A stretch of 64,000 bases of DNA from Petaurus breviceps papuanus (taxonomy: Eukaryota; Chordata; Mammalia; Diprotodontia; Petauridae): NCBI GenBank assembly GCA_028583685.1, contig JAMXIF010001118.1, positions 5,476,366 through 5,540,365 on the forward strand, given 5' to 3'. Positions 11,036 to 23,420 of the stretch are shown here, piece after piece. Within the stretch, counting starts at the first letter, position 1. Each line of letters begins with the position of its first letter. Under the pieces are notes generated by a model. It saw only the letters and a program-made list of their open reading frames with translations. It had not been told where the DNA came from and did not search any database. Made by a program: the position numbers and the translations under genes.

Positions 11036-11340
11036 CCCAAGTAGCCTTTGTTAAGTACCCATTTTGTACCTGACATTGTGCTAAGTTCTGGGGATACAAA
11101 GAAAAGCCAAAAAATAGGTCCAGGGAATTCAGTCTACTGGAGGAGCCAACAAGCAAGATCCCATGTGTAGACAAGACAAACACTGTTTGAAAAAGCTGGG
11201 ATTTTAGTAAGGACTTGAAGGAATTCAGAAGGCAGAGATCAGAAGGATAAACAATTCAGGCATGCAGAAAGTGCCAGGGAAAATTCTCAGAATCAAGAGA
11301 TGAAGTGTTTTACTTATATAAAAGCAATGTGACTATTTCC
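11036..11340 (+). repeat. Ancient mammalian interspersed repeat (unnamed), 5' and middle parts
   Basis: TTGTTAAGTACCCATTTTGT, ATTGTGCTAAGTTCTGGGGA, then GGGATTTTAGTAAGGACTTG, AGAAGGCAGAGATCAGAAGG and GCATGCAGAAAGTGCCAGGG. This copy links the 'increasing catalogue' start seen at 3549 to the middle portion seen at 43318. Confidence 0.65.
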
Positions 11341-13050
11341 CTCATTAGGGTTATTCGATCAGCCTTAATCTTTCCATCCATTTCCAGTCTTGCATCTCCA
11401 ACTGCCACTTAGACACTTTGAACTGGATGTTCCATAGACATCTTAAACTCAGCGTGTTCAAAACTGAACTCACTATAAACTATCTGCTTTTCCTACCTTG
11501 CCTGTTAGTGTCAAAGATTCCACCATCAGGACCAACCTCAGTTCTTCACTTTCTCTCTCACTTCATATCCAAACAGTGGTCAAGTCCTATCATTTCTATC
11601 AATATCTCTAGTATACAATCCCTTCTCTTCTCCCCCACTGGTTCAGGCCCCTAACCATGCTCCACACCCTGCCAACCCAAAATCAGGAAGGGAAGTCAGC
11701 TTCCTCTCCAGCAGTTTTCATCTATAAATGTTTTGTTTTGAGCACCTTTCACCTCCAAGTCTACTTTTCACTTTGTCTTCAATTATTTTGATTTTAGTAC
11801 TAACTTATAGTCTCAGAAACTTGCCTAAGGAAAAGAGAAAGAAAAAGTAAGAAGAGGAGAGGGCTAAAAGATTTACCTACGATCATATAAATATTAGTGG
11901 TCAAAAGAAAATTTTGAACACAGGTCTTGATGATTCAAGGACTAGTCCTCTATCTTTTCTGTATATTTCTTCCCAATATCATTTTCCCTGTATAAGAAGA
12001 TTTCTTGATCGGGATATGGTGTTTCACAGAGTGAAATTTATATCAATAAGTCACTTAATAAATGTGTATTAGATATTCTATTGCAGGTACTGTGTTAAGC
12101 TCTGGGCATACAAGGAAAGTAGAAGATGAGCTCTGCTTTGGATGGGAAATGATGAACTGACTGCCCTGGTACTCTCCTTAAGTGGATATGTGGGAGGATC
12201 TCACCATTTTCTATGTTCCATTCTCTTCAATGGGCCTTCTATCAACCTAGCTACTGGATAAATCCAGGCTTGAAACTCAGTTTGAAAACTGTAGAGTCTA
12301 GACCCAGTGAGTTAAAGCTGGTTGATACATGAAAAAGTTCTACATTTGAGAAGGGATTGTTATTTGATTTTGATTACATGTTTTTCAATATATCTTGAGA
12401 ATGAGTATATATCCATGTTAAGGTGCTCATTTACACTCTCAAAAAAAGGGAAAAATAAAACAAAAACACAAATGAGGCAAACAACGAACGGTCAAGAAGA
12501 AAGCTTACTTTGTGTACATGGCCACTTGAAGGTCAGATCAGAGAGAAGGGCTGTTTCTCCTTCATAGGATTCCTAAGAAGCAGCTTCAAGCAAACAACAC
12601 ACTTTGCCTACAATTAGAAATAAAGAGAAGTGAAGGTGTAGGCCAATTTCAATTACAGTCCCTAGATCAACAATGCTTCTGACTCAACAGCCAAAATGGG
12701 GACATCATTGTTTTTTTAAAGCAAGCCCTGAGTCACTCGTAACAAGTCAGCTTTAAAGTTCCCATGTGGTCTACTGAAGTCAGACAGTTTTGAGACTTCT
12801 AAATGTTGCTTAGGAACATTCAACCTTCACTACCATTATCATCATGAAAGACATAAAGAGTCCAAATAGGAGAGATTCCTTAGATATTATAATATCTTAC
12901 AAATATCTCTGGTTATAGACAATATTGGGAAAATTCAATTAAGTGTCAGAACCATGCAGACCCACTCAAACTAGATCAATAATAATCCAAAAAGAATTTT
13001 ACTTAATCTCCCCAGGGTGAAAAACAAATGCAAAGATACCTTTTATTCAG
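11341..13050. other. Mostly unassigned; short ancient-repeat piece at 12045-12130
   Basis: CACTTAATAAATGTGTATTAG with GTGTTAAGCTCTGGGCATAC (12045-12130) is another worn piece of the unnamed ancient family. I see nothing supportable in the remainder. The 12322-12567 frame ends in no recognisable domain. Confidence 0.5.
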
Positions 13051-13055
13051 ACTGC

Positions 13056-13089
13056 ATGTGTATATATACATACATACATATGTACACAA

Positions 13090-13126
<37 letters not shown>

Positions 13127-13165
13127 AGTGTGTGTGTCTATGTGTTTGTTTATGTCTCTATGTGT
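13056..13165. repeat. TA/GT compound microsatellite
   Basis: TACA units, then AT and GT dinucleotides and GTGTTTAT variants. Confidence 0.9.
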
Positions 13166-13376
13166 TTATGTATTCCTTTATTACACATGCCTTGGGCAGC
13201 TACCATAAATAAATAATGATCTTAAAACTGAGTTGAACTGAAGGAAAAGAATGACTTGGATTCCCTTTAGGAAACTGTATAACAGTTTTAGTAAACCTAA
13301 GCTTTCCCTTAAATTGGAGGGTCATACCACCCCCTCATTCTTTTCTTTCTTTCTCTTTCTACTCTTTCTTCTTTTG

Positions 13377-13510
13377 TGTCTCCTCCTCCTCCTCTTTCTT
13401 CTTCTTCTTCTTCTTCTTCTTCTTCTTCTTCTTCTTCTTCTTCTTCTTCTTCTTCTTCTTCTTCTTCTTCTTCTTCTTCTTCTTCTTCTTCTTCTTCTTC
13501 TCTTCTTCCT
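13377..13510. repeat. (TTC)n array (GAA on the minus strand)
   Basis: A CTC-rich lead-in is followed by 35 uninterrupted TTC triplets from 13396 to 13500. The long poly-Leu, poly-Arg and poly-Lys frames across it are artefacts of the repeat. Homopurine-homopyrimidine mirror runs of this kind can form triplex DNA. Confidence 0.97.
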
Positions 13511-13519
13511 CACCATACT

Positions 13520-13650
13520 CTTCTGAACAAGAATGTTGATTAGTGGATAAAGAATTGGCCTTAGAGTTCAGAAAATTCAAACCATGCCTCTGACTCAAAC
13601 TGATTGTATGCACTAAGGTAGGTGACTTTATCTCTCAAGGCACCAAACAG
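13520..13650 (+). mobile_element. MIR-like SINE remnant
   Basis: GATTAGTGGATAAAGAATTGG, CCTTAGAGTTCAGAAAATTC and GGTAGGTGACTTTATCTCTC follow MIR order. It abuts the TTC array, which could have grown from an adjoining tail. Confidence 0.5.
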
Positions 13651-14224
13651 AGCTCCCTATAACTATAAATTAAAGAAATTTCAGATTTACAATTGTCAAT
13701 GGAACAATCAAAATTGAAAGTTGTGCAAAGGACATTGAAGAAGCATATGGGAGATATCATCAGGTTACAATGGCTTAGTATAGTTGAATTGCATGGGGAA
13801 AGAAGAGTAAATGATGTCATCTGGGAGGCTTATGACTTTCAAAAAAAGGAGGAACAGGACAAGTAGTGAGTGTAGTGATAACCAGTGAATGGACTATGTA
13901 TTCAACACAATGTCAGAGGATGTTCATAAAGACTCCATGTAGCTTATACTCTAATAGAGTACGTATAGAAAGAAATAGATTAGATTTTTGCAGGATAAGT
14001 AAAAATTGAGGATTTGCGAAGTGTGTTTTTGGAAAGATTTTTTGATAATAAACATTAGCCATTCCATGGGTAGTGAATGATGGATGTAGTGGCATTTTAG
14101 ATAGAAAGATGGGTTGTTTTTTTTTCTCTATAGCTAGTTTGTAAACCACTTAGACAGTGAGTCTTTACTACAATATTAAAATACCATTCCCCAACCAAAT
14201 ATAATTTAAAAATGAAATTTTCTT
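13651..14224. other. No recognisable feature
   Basis: Unassigned AT-rich stretch. Confidence 0.5.
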
Positions 14225-14400
14225 ATTAAATAGAGAGCTCTCGACTGGGGAGTCAGGAAACATCAGTAAATTCAGTATGTACTCCTGGCCATTTCACTTC
14301 ACTTTTCAGTTCTTGGTGTTTTCATCTTTCATATCAGTGGGTTAGATGAAATGATCATGTGCTCTAACATTCTGTGACTCTAGAGCAAATTCCATTTTCA
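14225..14400 (+). mobile_element. MIR-like SINE remnant
   Basis: GAGCTCTCGACTGGGGAGTC, a worn CORE segment, TTTTCATCTTTCATATCAGTG and CTAACATTCTGTGACTCTAG match MIR order. Confidence 0.6.
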
Positions 14401-14934
14401 GTAAACACATATTAAAGAGAGGAAAGGGGAAACTGTTATACAGCATCTTTGATAAAGAAGACCAAACTTTCATTTTATTAGAAAAATAAGAGGGGAGAAA
14501 GAGAAATTAAGAATAAAAATGACTTGTCAGAGAACTAACAAAATAGGTTGCCTAGGGCCCTGGCCTGGTGACTAACAGTATTCTAGTGTCATTAACTCTC
14601 TCACACAGTACGTATAATAAGAAAATGAATCCAATTTCTTTCTGAAAACAAGAAAAGTCAGTTTTTCTAGTGTTTGTATTTCTAAATTGAAAAGGATAGA
14701 AATCACTTCTGTTCCACACAGAGGTAGAAATAAAATCATAAAAAAAGCTTTTAAGAGTTATAAAGGGTACTTCTATGATATAAGTGGGTCTTGAGCCATA
14801 TTAACTGTTAAAGAGCATAGTGAAGCAATCTCACCAAGGATTGCTATTTCAGAAATCAGATCGATCAAGAATGCTAACTCTGGGATGTGGTCATGTCCAG
14901 ACAAATCCTACCTGACTCAACCAGAAGACTATAT
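14401..14934. other. No recognisable feature
   Basis: Unassigned AT-rich stretch. Confidence 0.5.
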
Positions 14935-14999
14935 TCATTTATAGGATCATTGAGGTGGAAGGGTTTCAGAGATCATCCAATCCAAATTCCTCATTTTAT
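14935..14999 (+). repeat. Ancient MIR/L3-type repeat, left part (split by HAL1-like copy B)
   Basis: AGGATCATTGAGGTGGAAGG ... TCATCCAATCCAAATTCC continues at 18117 with GAAAGAAAGGTGCAGAGTTG ... CAAGGTCACATAGGTGACAG. The two halves rejoin at the TSD of the inserted element. Confidence 0.7.
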
Positions 15000-15267
15000 T
15001 ATTTTTTTAAAATGCTTTATTAACTTCTGGTTTACATCATTCATTTACGCCAGATTTTGAGTTACAAATTTTTTCCCCGTTTTTCCCCTACCCACTACCC
15101 CAAAATAGTGGTGCCACATGATATCCCTTCTTCCAATCTGCTCTCTCCCATATCTTCTCCCATATGACCTTCGACTTTTCCAGTAGGGCATGGTGGATCT
15201 CTAAGCCCCAAAGTCTGTAAAACTTATTTCACAATTGCATTTAAAATAGTATTTAAAAGTAATATTT

Positions 15268-15468
15268 AACACCTGGCCGTGTAACCTTGAGCAAGTTACT
15301 TAAGCCCAATTGCTTAGGGCGGCCAGGTGGCTCAGCAAGGAAGAGCACCAGCTCCAGTGTCAGGATGACCTGGATCAAATCCGGGCTCAAATACTTAGCA
15401 CTATACCCAAAAATTAAAACTGGCCATGTAACCTTAAGCAAGTTACTTAACCCCGATTGCTTTAAGAA
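15268..15468 (+). mobile_element. Dimer-type SINE with truncated left monomer and TSD
   Basis: A 13-bp TSD AAAAGTAATATTT (15255-15267 and 15469-15481) brackets a composite. First comes about 47 bases from the 3' end of a left monomer (TGGCCGTGTAACCTTGAGCA ... CCCAATTGCTTAG). It is fused without an A-tract to a complete right monomer starting GGCGGCCAGGTGGCTCAGC. The same junction occurs in the full dimer at 29670-29975. Confidence 0.85.
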
Positions 15469-16044
15469 AAAAGTAATATTTGTATATTTTAAACATTTTA
15501 TTTTAAAACTTGAATTCCAGTCTCATTCATTTCCTCCCTTGTCACCCACCCTTACTGGGAAGATAAGAAAATCAGTATAGGTTGTACATGTGTAGCTATG
15601 CAAAACATTACCATGGTACATATATTGTAAAAGACTGACTATATTTCCCTCCTTCCTATCCCACCTCCCACTTGTTTTATTCTCTACTTTGATCCCATCC
15701 CTTTTCAAAAGTGGGTGCTTCCAACTTGCCTCCCCCCCAAGCCTGTCCTCCCTTCCATCATCCCTCCTCTCATCGCCTTCCCCCTACTCTCTTGTAGGGT
15801 GAGATACGCTCTTTAGAGTGTTTGTCATTCCCTCCCTGAGCCAAATTCAATGAGAATAAGGTTTTGCCTTCATGTTCTTCCCATCCATTGTAACCATTTT
15901 CCCTTGCCTCTTCTATATGTGATAGTTTACCCCATTCTGTCTCTCCCCATCTCCTCTAGATATATTCTGCTCTCACCTCTTAGTTTCACCTTTTCAGTAT
16001 CATCCCTTCTTATTTAATTGGTCCTGTGCCCTCTATCTATGTTT

Positions 16045-16110
16045 ACCTGTAAACATATATACACAAATTCGCATATGTATTCATATGCCCATAAAACCTC
16101 CAATATAGAC

Positions 16111-16147
<37 letters not shown>

Positions 16148-16161
16148 GCACATACATATAA

Positions 16162-16210
<49 letters not shown>

Positions 16211-16215
16211 ATAAT
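16045..16215. repeat. (AT)n/(TATG)n microsatellite inside HAL1-like copy B
   Basis: Long AT and ATATGT runs at the position homologous to the microsatellites of the other HAL1-like copies. Confidence 0.9.
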
Positions 16216-16329
16216 TTCTATTCCCTTCAACTATTTTCAAAATGAGAAAAGTTTCATCAGTTAAAATGATAGTTTTTCCATATAGGAATGTAAAAATTTC
16301 AACTTTGATAAGTTCCTTATGATTTCTTT

Positions 16330-17391
16330 TCCCTGTTTACCTTCTCATGCTTCTCTTGCTTCTTGTATCTGAATGTTGAATTTTCTATTCAAATCTGTTT
16401 TTTTTCATGAAGAATACTTGAAAGTACTCTATTCTACTGAATGACCATATTTTCCACTGGAACATGATATTCAGTTTTGCTGGGTAGGTGATTCTTGGCA
16501 TTAATCCCAGCTCCTTGAACCTTGGGAATATCATATTCCAAGCCCTTCAATCCCTCAGTGTAGAAGCTGACAGATCTTGTGTTATCCTAAATGTGTTTCC
16601 ACAATACTCAAATTTTTTCTTCCTGGCTGCTTGTAATATTCTCTCCTTAATCTGGGAATTTCAGACACTGGCTATAATATTCTTGGGAATTTAATTTTGG
16701 GGATCTTTTTCAGGAGGTGATCAGTGGATTCTTTCAACCTCTAATTTGCCCTCTGGTTCTAAATCATCAGGGAAGTTTTCCTTGAGAATTTCTTGGAGTA
16801 TGATTTCTAGATTCTTTCTTTGATCATGGGTTTCAGGTAGTCTGATAATTTTTAAATTCTCTCTCCTGGATCTATTTCCCAGGTCATTGGTTTTTCCCAT
16901 TGCCTTCTATTCTTTCATTTGTTTGGATCTGTTTAACAGCATCTTGGTTTCTCATAAAGTCACTAGCTTCCATTTGCTCCAACCTAATCCTGAAGGAATG
17001 ATTCTCCTCAGTGAGCTTTGAGATTCTTTTACCATCAGGCAAATTCGGCTTTTTAAGGCATTCTTCTCCTCATTGCCTTTTGGGCCTCTTTTGCCATTTG
17101 AGTTAGCCTATTTTTTAATATGTTATTTTCTTCACTCAGGCTATTTACTCTCATTTCATAATTTTCTTGCATCATTCTCATTTCTCTTTGCAAATTTTCC
17201 TCCACTTCTTGTATTTGCTTCTTAAGGACCTCTATGGCCAGTAACCAGCTCAAATTTTTCTTGGAAGCTTTTGGTGCAGGAGTTCTACCTTCACTGTCTT
17301 CCTCCTCTTCCATGCTTTTATCCTTTTTGTCACCAAAATAGGAGTGTAAAATTGTGGTAATCTGTTTGCTTTGCTTCCTTTGCCTGGTCAT
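16330..17391 (-). pseudogene. ORF1 of HAL1-like copy B
   Basis: The ORF opens at 17391 with MTRQRKQSKQITTILHSYFG and reads through an acidic segment (EEEEDSEGRTPAPKASKKN) into a coiled coil (NSLSEENNILKNRLTQMAKE). It loses frame at about 17053. The RNA-binding and C-terminal parts follow in other frames (TGAGATTC... region near 16980, then the block around 16500-16600 equivalent to TIRITQ and WNMIF). The layout is that of L1 ORF1p. It is not translatable in full. Confidence 0.8.
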
Positions 17392-18116
17392 GTCACCCCT
17401 CAGTCACTTGACCCCTGGGCTTTTGCCACAGTAGAGCTCTACCACCAGACAGGGCAGCTTCATACCAAACACTAGGGTTTTTTCAGCTGCCGAAAGTATT
17501 AGTTGGGTGCCATCTCTGAAGCCTCCACACACTCTTGCAAGCTAGTCACACACCTCAGGACCTCCACCCTAGACTACAATCCAGATCCAAGAAGGTTAAA
17601 GCAAAAGCGATTACCCCTCAGACTGGTTCCCTACTTCCCCTACAGTCTGCGGTGCAGGAGCTGAAACTGCCACGTGACGGTGGCTCCTCACTGACTTCTC
17701 ACCCCAGGGGAAGAGTCCGACGCACTCCCAACTACTGGATCCCAAAGTCCACACTGCTCTGACGTCTCACTTTGTCCTTCGCATCTATGTGTTGATAATT
17801 CTGGAAACCACTACAGCTGCTGGTGATCTGCAGTCGCTCCAGCCTGTGGTTGGTCAGGCCCACCCTGGGCTAAAACCTCGCGCTCCTGTGGGGCTGGGCT
17901 CAGCTTGCAGGGCACTGTGCTGGCTGATTCCTGCTGGCCTCCCAGGCTGTCCTCAGTGGGAGGTTATATTCTCTGTGTCACTTTGTGGGTTCTGTAACTC
18001 CAAAGTTTGTTCAGAGTCCCCTTTTTACATGAATTAGGGGAGGTGGAAGCTAAAGCCCCATGGAAGTCCTATTTCTACTCTGCCATCTTGACTCTACCCC
18101 AACTTCCTCATTTTAT

Positions 18117-18280
18117 ATTCTGGGAAAGAAAGGTGCAGAGTTGCAAAGTGACTTGAACAAGGTCACATAGGTGACAGTTACATATCTTAACTTGTCTTTT
18201 TGCCTCAAGAAGTAATTGGGAGAGCTGGGATTTGAACTTGCATTTTCTGACTACAAATACAGTGTTCCTTTGAAAATACC
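18117..18280 (+). repeat. Ancient MIR/L3-type repeat, right part
   Basis: GTGCAGAGTTGCAAAGTGAC, CAAGGTCACATAGGTGACAG and GAGCTGGGATTTGAACTTGC are the classic 3' half of this class. The left part is at 14935-14999. Confidence 0.75.
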
Positions 18281-18364
18281 ACTTCTCCATGTTGTTGCAA
18301 ATGTAGTAGAAGAGACTATACATTTTCAATCTCATTTAGTATCATGTTTAAGTACTAAATTAGA

Positions 18365-19644
18365 TGGAGCCAAGACAAAATGATGTAGTAAAGGCTGGAA
18401 ATCAAACTTTCCAAATTCCCCTCCAAACAATATAAAAATAATGCTTCAAATCAAATTCTGGAGTAGCAGAACTAACAAAAGTTTGGGGTGAAACAATTTT
18501 CCAGCTCAATAAACTTTGGATATTGGCAGGAAAGTTCTGAATCACAGGAATGATGGTCAGGCATAAACTACACCCCCAACAAGTCAACATCAGGCCTTGA
18601 GGGAATCTGCATCAGTGGCAGCAGCACCTTCTGGAGCAGTCAGACAACAAATGGTAAGGAGGAAGGATACTGGTCAGAAGGTGATTACATGCTATATATT
18701 GATGGCATCAGGTGTAGCATCATGCTGCATTGTCCATATATAACTCTGGTCACAGTCCCGAGTGAAGAGGAGCAATAATGCCCTACTTCTTGTAGCTACA
18801 GGAGAAGAACATTATTGATCATAGTCACAGGGTGGAGAAAAGGGCTCATGGTTGTTCACAATGGAGTCCAGTTCCTGGTCTGAGGTCTGAGGCAAAAAAA
18901 GACAACTAGTACTTATTACCATAAACGAATACTGACCCAAGTCACATTTCCAAAGACATAAGGAGACTTACTGTCTCAAGGGAGCAGGAGCCATGGTTGA
19001 AAGAGCTAGTTGCCTTTCTGCAGAGCTGGAGGGGAGTGTTTGTGGTCATTCACAAACCAAAGCACAGGCAGGAAGAGTAGTGACGACACCTCTTATTAGC
19101 TCATAACACCTTGGAAAGACAAAAAACTTGCAGAACCCCCAAATCAGTGCTGAAAACACACACACACATGCACACACATGAAACCCCAAGCTTGGGTCAT
19201 TACCCCCTCCACCATGGAAGCAGAGTCCATTTAGCATAGGCTTAAAAGTCAAGAAATAAGGCAAAAAAAATGAACAAACAACAAAAGAAGAACCTGATCA
19301 TAGAAAATTACTATGATGACAGGAAAAATCAAGACATAAACTTAGAAGAAGAAAACAAAGTTAAAAAAATAAACTAGAAAATCTCAAAGAAAAATGTGAA
19401 TTAGACACAATCCCAAAAGGAATTCTGAGAAGAGCTTGAAAAATTTTTGCAAAAATCAAATAAGAGATAGAAAGGGAAAATTGGAAAAAGAAATGAGAGT
19501 GAAAATTATGAAAATAGAATAAACACCTTGGTGAAAAAGGGAAAAAAATACTGAAAAAAGACCTTAAAAAGGATAATGTCCAAAACCAAAGGAGGCACAA
19601 ATATCCCCTGATAGAATAGCTCTTTAAACTTTTTAAAAAAGCAG
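18365..19644 (+). mobile_element. L1 5' portion: 5' untranslated region and start of ORF1
   Basis: It starts with GGAGCCAAGACAAAATGATG, a worn form of the L1 5' start, and has about 900 bases of 5' untranslated sequence. An ORF1 N-terminus follows from about 19270 (MNKQQKKNLIIENYYDDRKN-like), with an acidic block and coiled coil. It is cut off near 19644, where a second L1 start (GAGCCAAGATAGCAGAGTAA) begins. I found no 3' remainder of this copy in the window. Confidence 0.7.
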
Positions 19645-22600
19645 AACTGGGGGACAGAGCCAAGATAGCAGAGTAAAATCAGGAACTCACCTGAACTCCT
19701 CTGTGAATTCCGTCAGTAACTTCTAAAATGTGAATCTAAGTGAATTTTAGAGTGACAGAATCCATTGCAAGATGGAGTGTGATGGATTCCCAGTCCAGGA
19801 AAGTGCACACATAGGACTGGGGAGGGGGTATACAGAACACAGAGTACATGGGGCTGCACCAGTACAGATCTTAGACCAGAACACAGAGCCCCAGTGAGCA
19901 AATTCACCCATCATGAGATGATTCACAGACCTCTCATCATAAGACAGAGGATCTGTTGCAGCTGGGTAAGAGACAAGCCGAGGGTCCACCTAGGGCTACC
20001 AACTGACAGCCTGGATGTTTAAAAATCACCTACCCACACCTCCAGGGGCCAATATGGCAGAGTAAACCTTAGCTGCTCTAATACCCCACTCTGATGATGA
20101 GAACACAGAGAAATAGTGGAACCAGAAACAGGCTTAGCAGTCCTAGAGGAAGAGTGTGACTGAGGCTGTGGCAAGCTTGAAGTGAAGGTTGAGAGATGTC
20201 CCAACAAGTCCCATTTCAGCTGACCAGCCAAAAATCCCAAAGCCCAGAGAGATGGAGCCAACAAGCACTAACACCAGAGGCCCAGCTGTGCCTTAGCACA
20301 ACCAGAGGAATCTGCAGACACCAGCTTGGCTGACCACCAAATGCTGAGCCAACCTGAACTCCAGCCTAGGGGCACAGAGGCAGAAACCTGAAGTGGCCAG
20401 ACCACCCCTCCCCCTTTCTAACTCTGTGAGTCTCAGGGTAATCCAGGGGAAACACTGAAAGTCCTGGCCTTGACCTCAGTCTAGAGACCAAGAGGCCACA
20501 GCACATGAAGTCAACAACCGGGCTCCTAGCTCTCAGTTTAAGAAGTGAGGCTCAGAGTCCTTGGTTCCCCAGAAGCAGAAATTCACTTTAAAAGTCAGGA
20601 AATAGGCCATCACAATGGGAAAAAAAATTGGAAAAAGAAAACCAAAAATGATGGAATCCCATTATTGTGAGCAATAAGAACAAAATTCAGAAGGGAACAA
20701 CAATGGCTCTATACTCATACCTGAGAACACAGAAGGAAATATGAACTGATCTCAAGCCCAGAAAGCATTCTTGGAAGAGCTCAAGAATGATTTTAAAAGC
20801 CAAATTACAGAGGTAGAAGATAAATTGACCAATTCTTTTAACATTACAATGGACAAAATTGAAAAAAAAATTCCCTGAAGAAAACAAATCCTTAAAAAGT
20901 AAAATTTGTGATTTGGGAAGGGAGGTTCAAAATCTACCTGGAGAACATACTTCCTTAAAAATGAAATCTGAACACATGGAAAAGGAGCTTCAAAAACTAA
21001 CCAAGCAAAATAATTTACTAAAAATCAGAATCAGTCAAATCAAAGATAATGGCTCTATGACACATTAAGAATCAAACAAAACCTAAAGATTGAAAAATTA
21101 GAAAAAAAAATTGTAAAATATCTCATTGGAAAAACAACTGACCTGGAGAACAGATTCAAGAGAGATGATTTAAGAATTGTTGGTCTACCAGAAAGACATG
21201 ATTTAAAAAAAAGCCTGGACAACATCCTCCAAGAAACTATCAAAAAGAACTGCTCTGAGGTCCTCGAACCAGAAGGTTAAAATAATTATCTAAATAATTC
21301 ACCTGATGTAGCAGCAAGCACCCCAGTGTCCCCAGGGTGGGCTGCCATCACAGGTTCTTAGATCTGCTTTGTTAAAGGAAAGCAACTCAAAAGGGGTTAA
21401 CAAGCTTACTTTAATCAGTCAAATATGTATCATTTACCTAATTCAGGGGAAAAAGGTCAGCACCCCGAACTTCAGAATATACAGGCAGAATTATCAAGAC
21501 AGAGAAACAGATCAAGTAGACAGATTTCCAAACTGTCCAACCATTACATCCATACCAAGTCAACATTGGGTTTTTTCAAAGCCAGGGGCTCTCAACAATG
21601 GCTTCCCAGAGCTTCATCTGATCAAAACACAGAACACTTCTCAAAGTGAGCCCGAAAACAAAGCTACACATCAGGGCTTATATAGCCTTCTCCTGGCTCA
21701 GAGAATGTAACAATCTTCTGGACCCACTGGCCAATCAAGAAGTATCTACTGAAAAACAAGCCTCCTACCCCAGGCTCCAGGTGCACTTTAGCCTAGGGGC
21801 AGGTAAGATCTTTAAGTTTACATTCCCATTACACCTGACACCTCCTGAAAGAGATCCCAAATTGGAAACTGCAAGAAATAATGTAGTCAAATTCAGAATT
21901 ACCAAATCAAGGAGAAAATACTCTAAGCAGCCAGAAAGAAACAATTCAAATATCATAGAACTACAGTCAGGATAACACAGGACCTAGCAGCTTCTACATT
22001 ACAATATCTGAGGGATTGCGATATGATATTTCATGAGGCAAAATAGCTTGAACTGCAACCAAGGATCAACTGAGCATAATCTTTCAGGCAAGGAGATGGT
22101 CATTCAATTAATAAGGGACTTCCAGACCTCCTTGATGAAAAAGCTAGAGTTCAATGGAAAACTTGATCTCAAAATACAAGACTCAAGAGAGACATAGAAA
22201 GGTAAACAAGGGAAATACACACACACATGCATGCACACACACATGCAAATAACTTGTGATTCAATAAGAGCAAACCATTTACATCTCTATATGGGAAGCT
22301 GATACCTGTCAATATTGAGAATTGTATAATTATCTAAACATTTAAAAGAGATATACATAGAGGGTGGGGGTATAAATTAACTAACCTGATGATAAAAAGG
22401 GGTGCAAAAGTATTGTAATTGGAGAAAAGTAAAGGAGGAGGAAGAAAAGTGTAAATTATGCCATATGAAGAGGCATAAAAACATGCTATAGTAGAGGGAA
22501 AGAAGGGAGGGAAATAAACGTTAATGAAAATTACTCTTATTGGTTTTGGTTCAAGGAGGGAAAACATGATTATTTAAGTATAGGTTTCTAAAGTGAAAAG

Positions 22601-23420
22601 ACACAAAAACTCATTATAGTAGAGGGAGATGAGGGTGGGAAAGGAGCATTGTATGAAATTTACTCTCCTCAGATTGGGTTCAATGAGGGAATAACATACT
22701 TCATTAAGTATAAAAATCTATCATGCCCTATAGGCAGTAGGAGGGGAAAGGGAGGAAAAGGGGGGGGGGTTAGAAGGGAAGGAAAAAGTAATAAGGGGGA
22801 AGGGTAGGTAAAGTGAGGGGGTGCATAGTGAGGGAATACTGAAGGAAGGAGGGAATACTGAGGAAGGCAGTGATCAAAAGGAAAACTCTTAAGGAGGGGA
22901 AGGGAGAAGGAAGAAATAAATGCTTGAACTGGGGAGGAATTAGGATGGAGGGAAAGATACAGATAGTAACCATGACTGTGAATGTGAATGGGATGAACTC
23001 TTCCATAAAACAGAGGAGGATAGCAGAATGGATTAAAAACCACAATGCTGTCTATAAGAAACATATTTGAAACAGGAAGTTACACACATTGTAAAGGTAA
23101 AAGACTAGAGCAGAATATATTATGCTTCAGCTAAAGTAAAAAAAAAAAAGCAGGGATAGCAATCCTTATTTCAGATAAAGCAAAAAGAGATGTAATTAAA
23201 AGAGATAAAGAAGGAAACTATACCCTGCTAAAAGCCACCATGGAAAATGAAGAAATATCATTACTAAACCTAGTGTACCACACTAATCAGTATAGCATCC
23301 AAATTCCTAGAGTTAAGGGAATTAGAGGAAGAAATAGCAAAACTATAACAGTGGGGTACCTCAATCTCTCTGTCTCTGAACTTGATAAATCCAACCTCAA
23401 AATAAAAAAAGCAAAATAAA
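19645..23420 (+). mobile_element. L1 element: 5' untranslated region, ORF1 and start of ORF2; 3' truncated
   Basis: It begins GGGGACAGAGCCAAGATAGC. ORF1 starts at ATG 20615 and is split by a solo LTR at 21307-21833. After the LTR, ORF1 resumes with the CTCCTGAAAGAGATCCCAAA block. A purine-rich inter-ORF segment (22200-22940) leads into ORF2: VNVNGMNSSIKQRRIAEWIK at about 22975 and AGIAILISDKAKRDVIKRDKE at about 23150 match the L1 endonuclease domain. Sequence stops at about 23420 after a GYLNLSVSELDKSN block. Frames are interrupted many times. The purine-rich inter-ORF segment resembles that of the HAL1-like copies, supporting a common L1 ancestor. Confidence 0.75.
21307..21833 (-). mobile_element. 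Solo LTR, family A, with TSD
   Basis: The reverse complement begins TGTAATGGGAATG and ends TGCTTGCTGCTACA, like the copy at 4235-4771. A perfect 5-bp direct repeat CCTGA flanks it (21302-21306 and 21834-21838). It is inserted into L1 ORF1, so it is younger than that L1. No internal retroviral sequence remains. Confidence 0.9.

Larger units (their letters stand above)
15000..18103 (-). mobile_element. HAL1-like element, copy B, full length with TSD
   Basis: A perfect 13-bp TSD, TTCCTCATTTTAT, lies at 14987-14999 and 18104-18116. Reading from 18103 downward, the order is a 5' untranslated region of about 700 bases beginning with a 'CAAGATGGCAGAGTAG' start and rich in CpG, ORF1 (from 17391), a microsatellite, a purine-rich segment and the composite A-rich tail ending at 15000. 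No ORF2 is present. It landed inside an older MIR/L3-type repeat and was later hit by a SINE at 15268-15468. Confidence 0.88.

Noticed and set aside
13251-13613. Poly-leucine, poly-arginine and poly-lysine frames
   Set aside because: All three are readings of one (TTC)35 array.
22669-23064. 131-residue minus-strand frame
   Set aside because: It is antisense to the purine-rich inter-ORF segment and ORF2 start of an L1 element.
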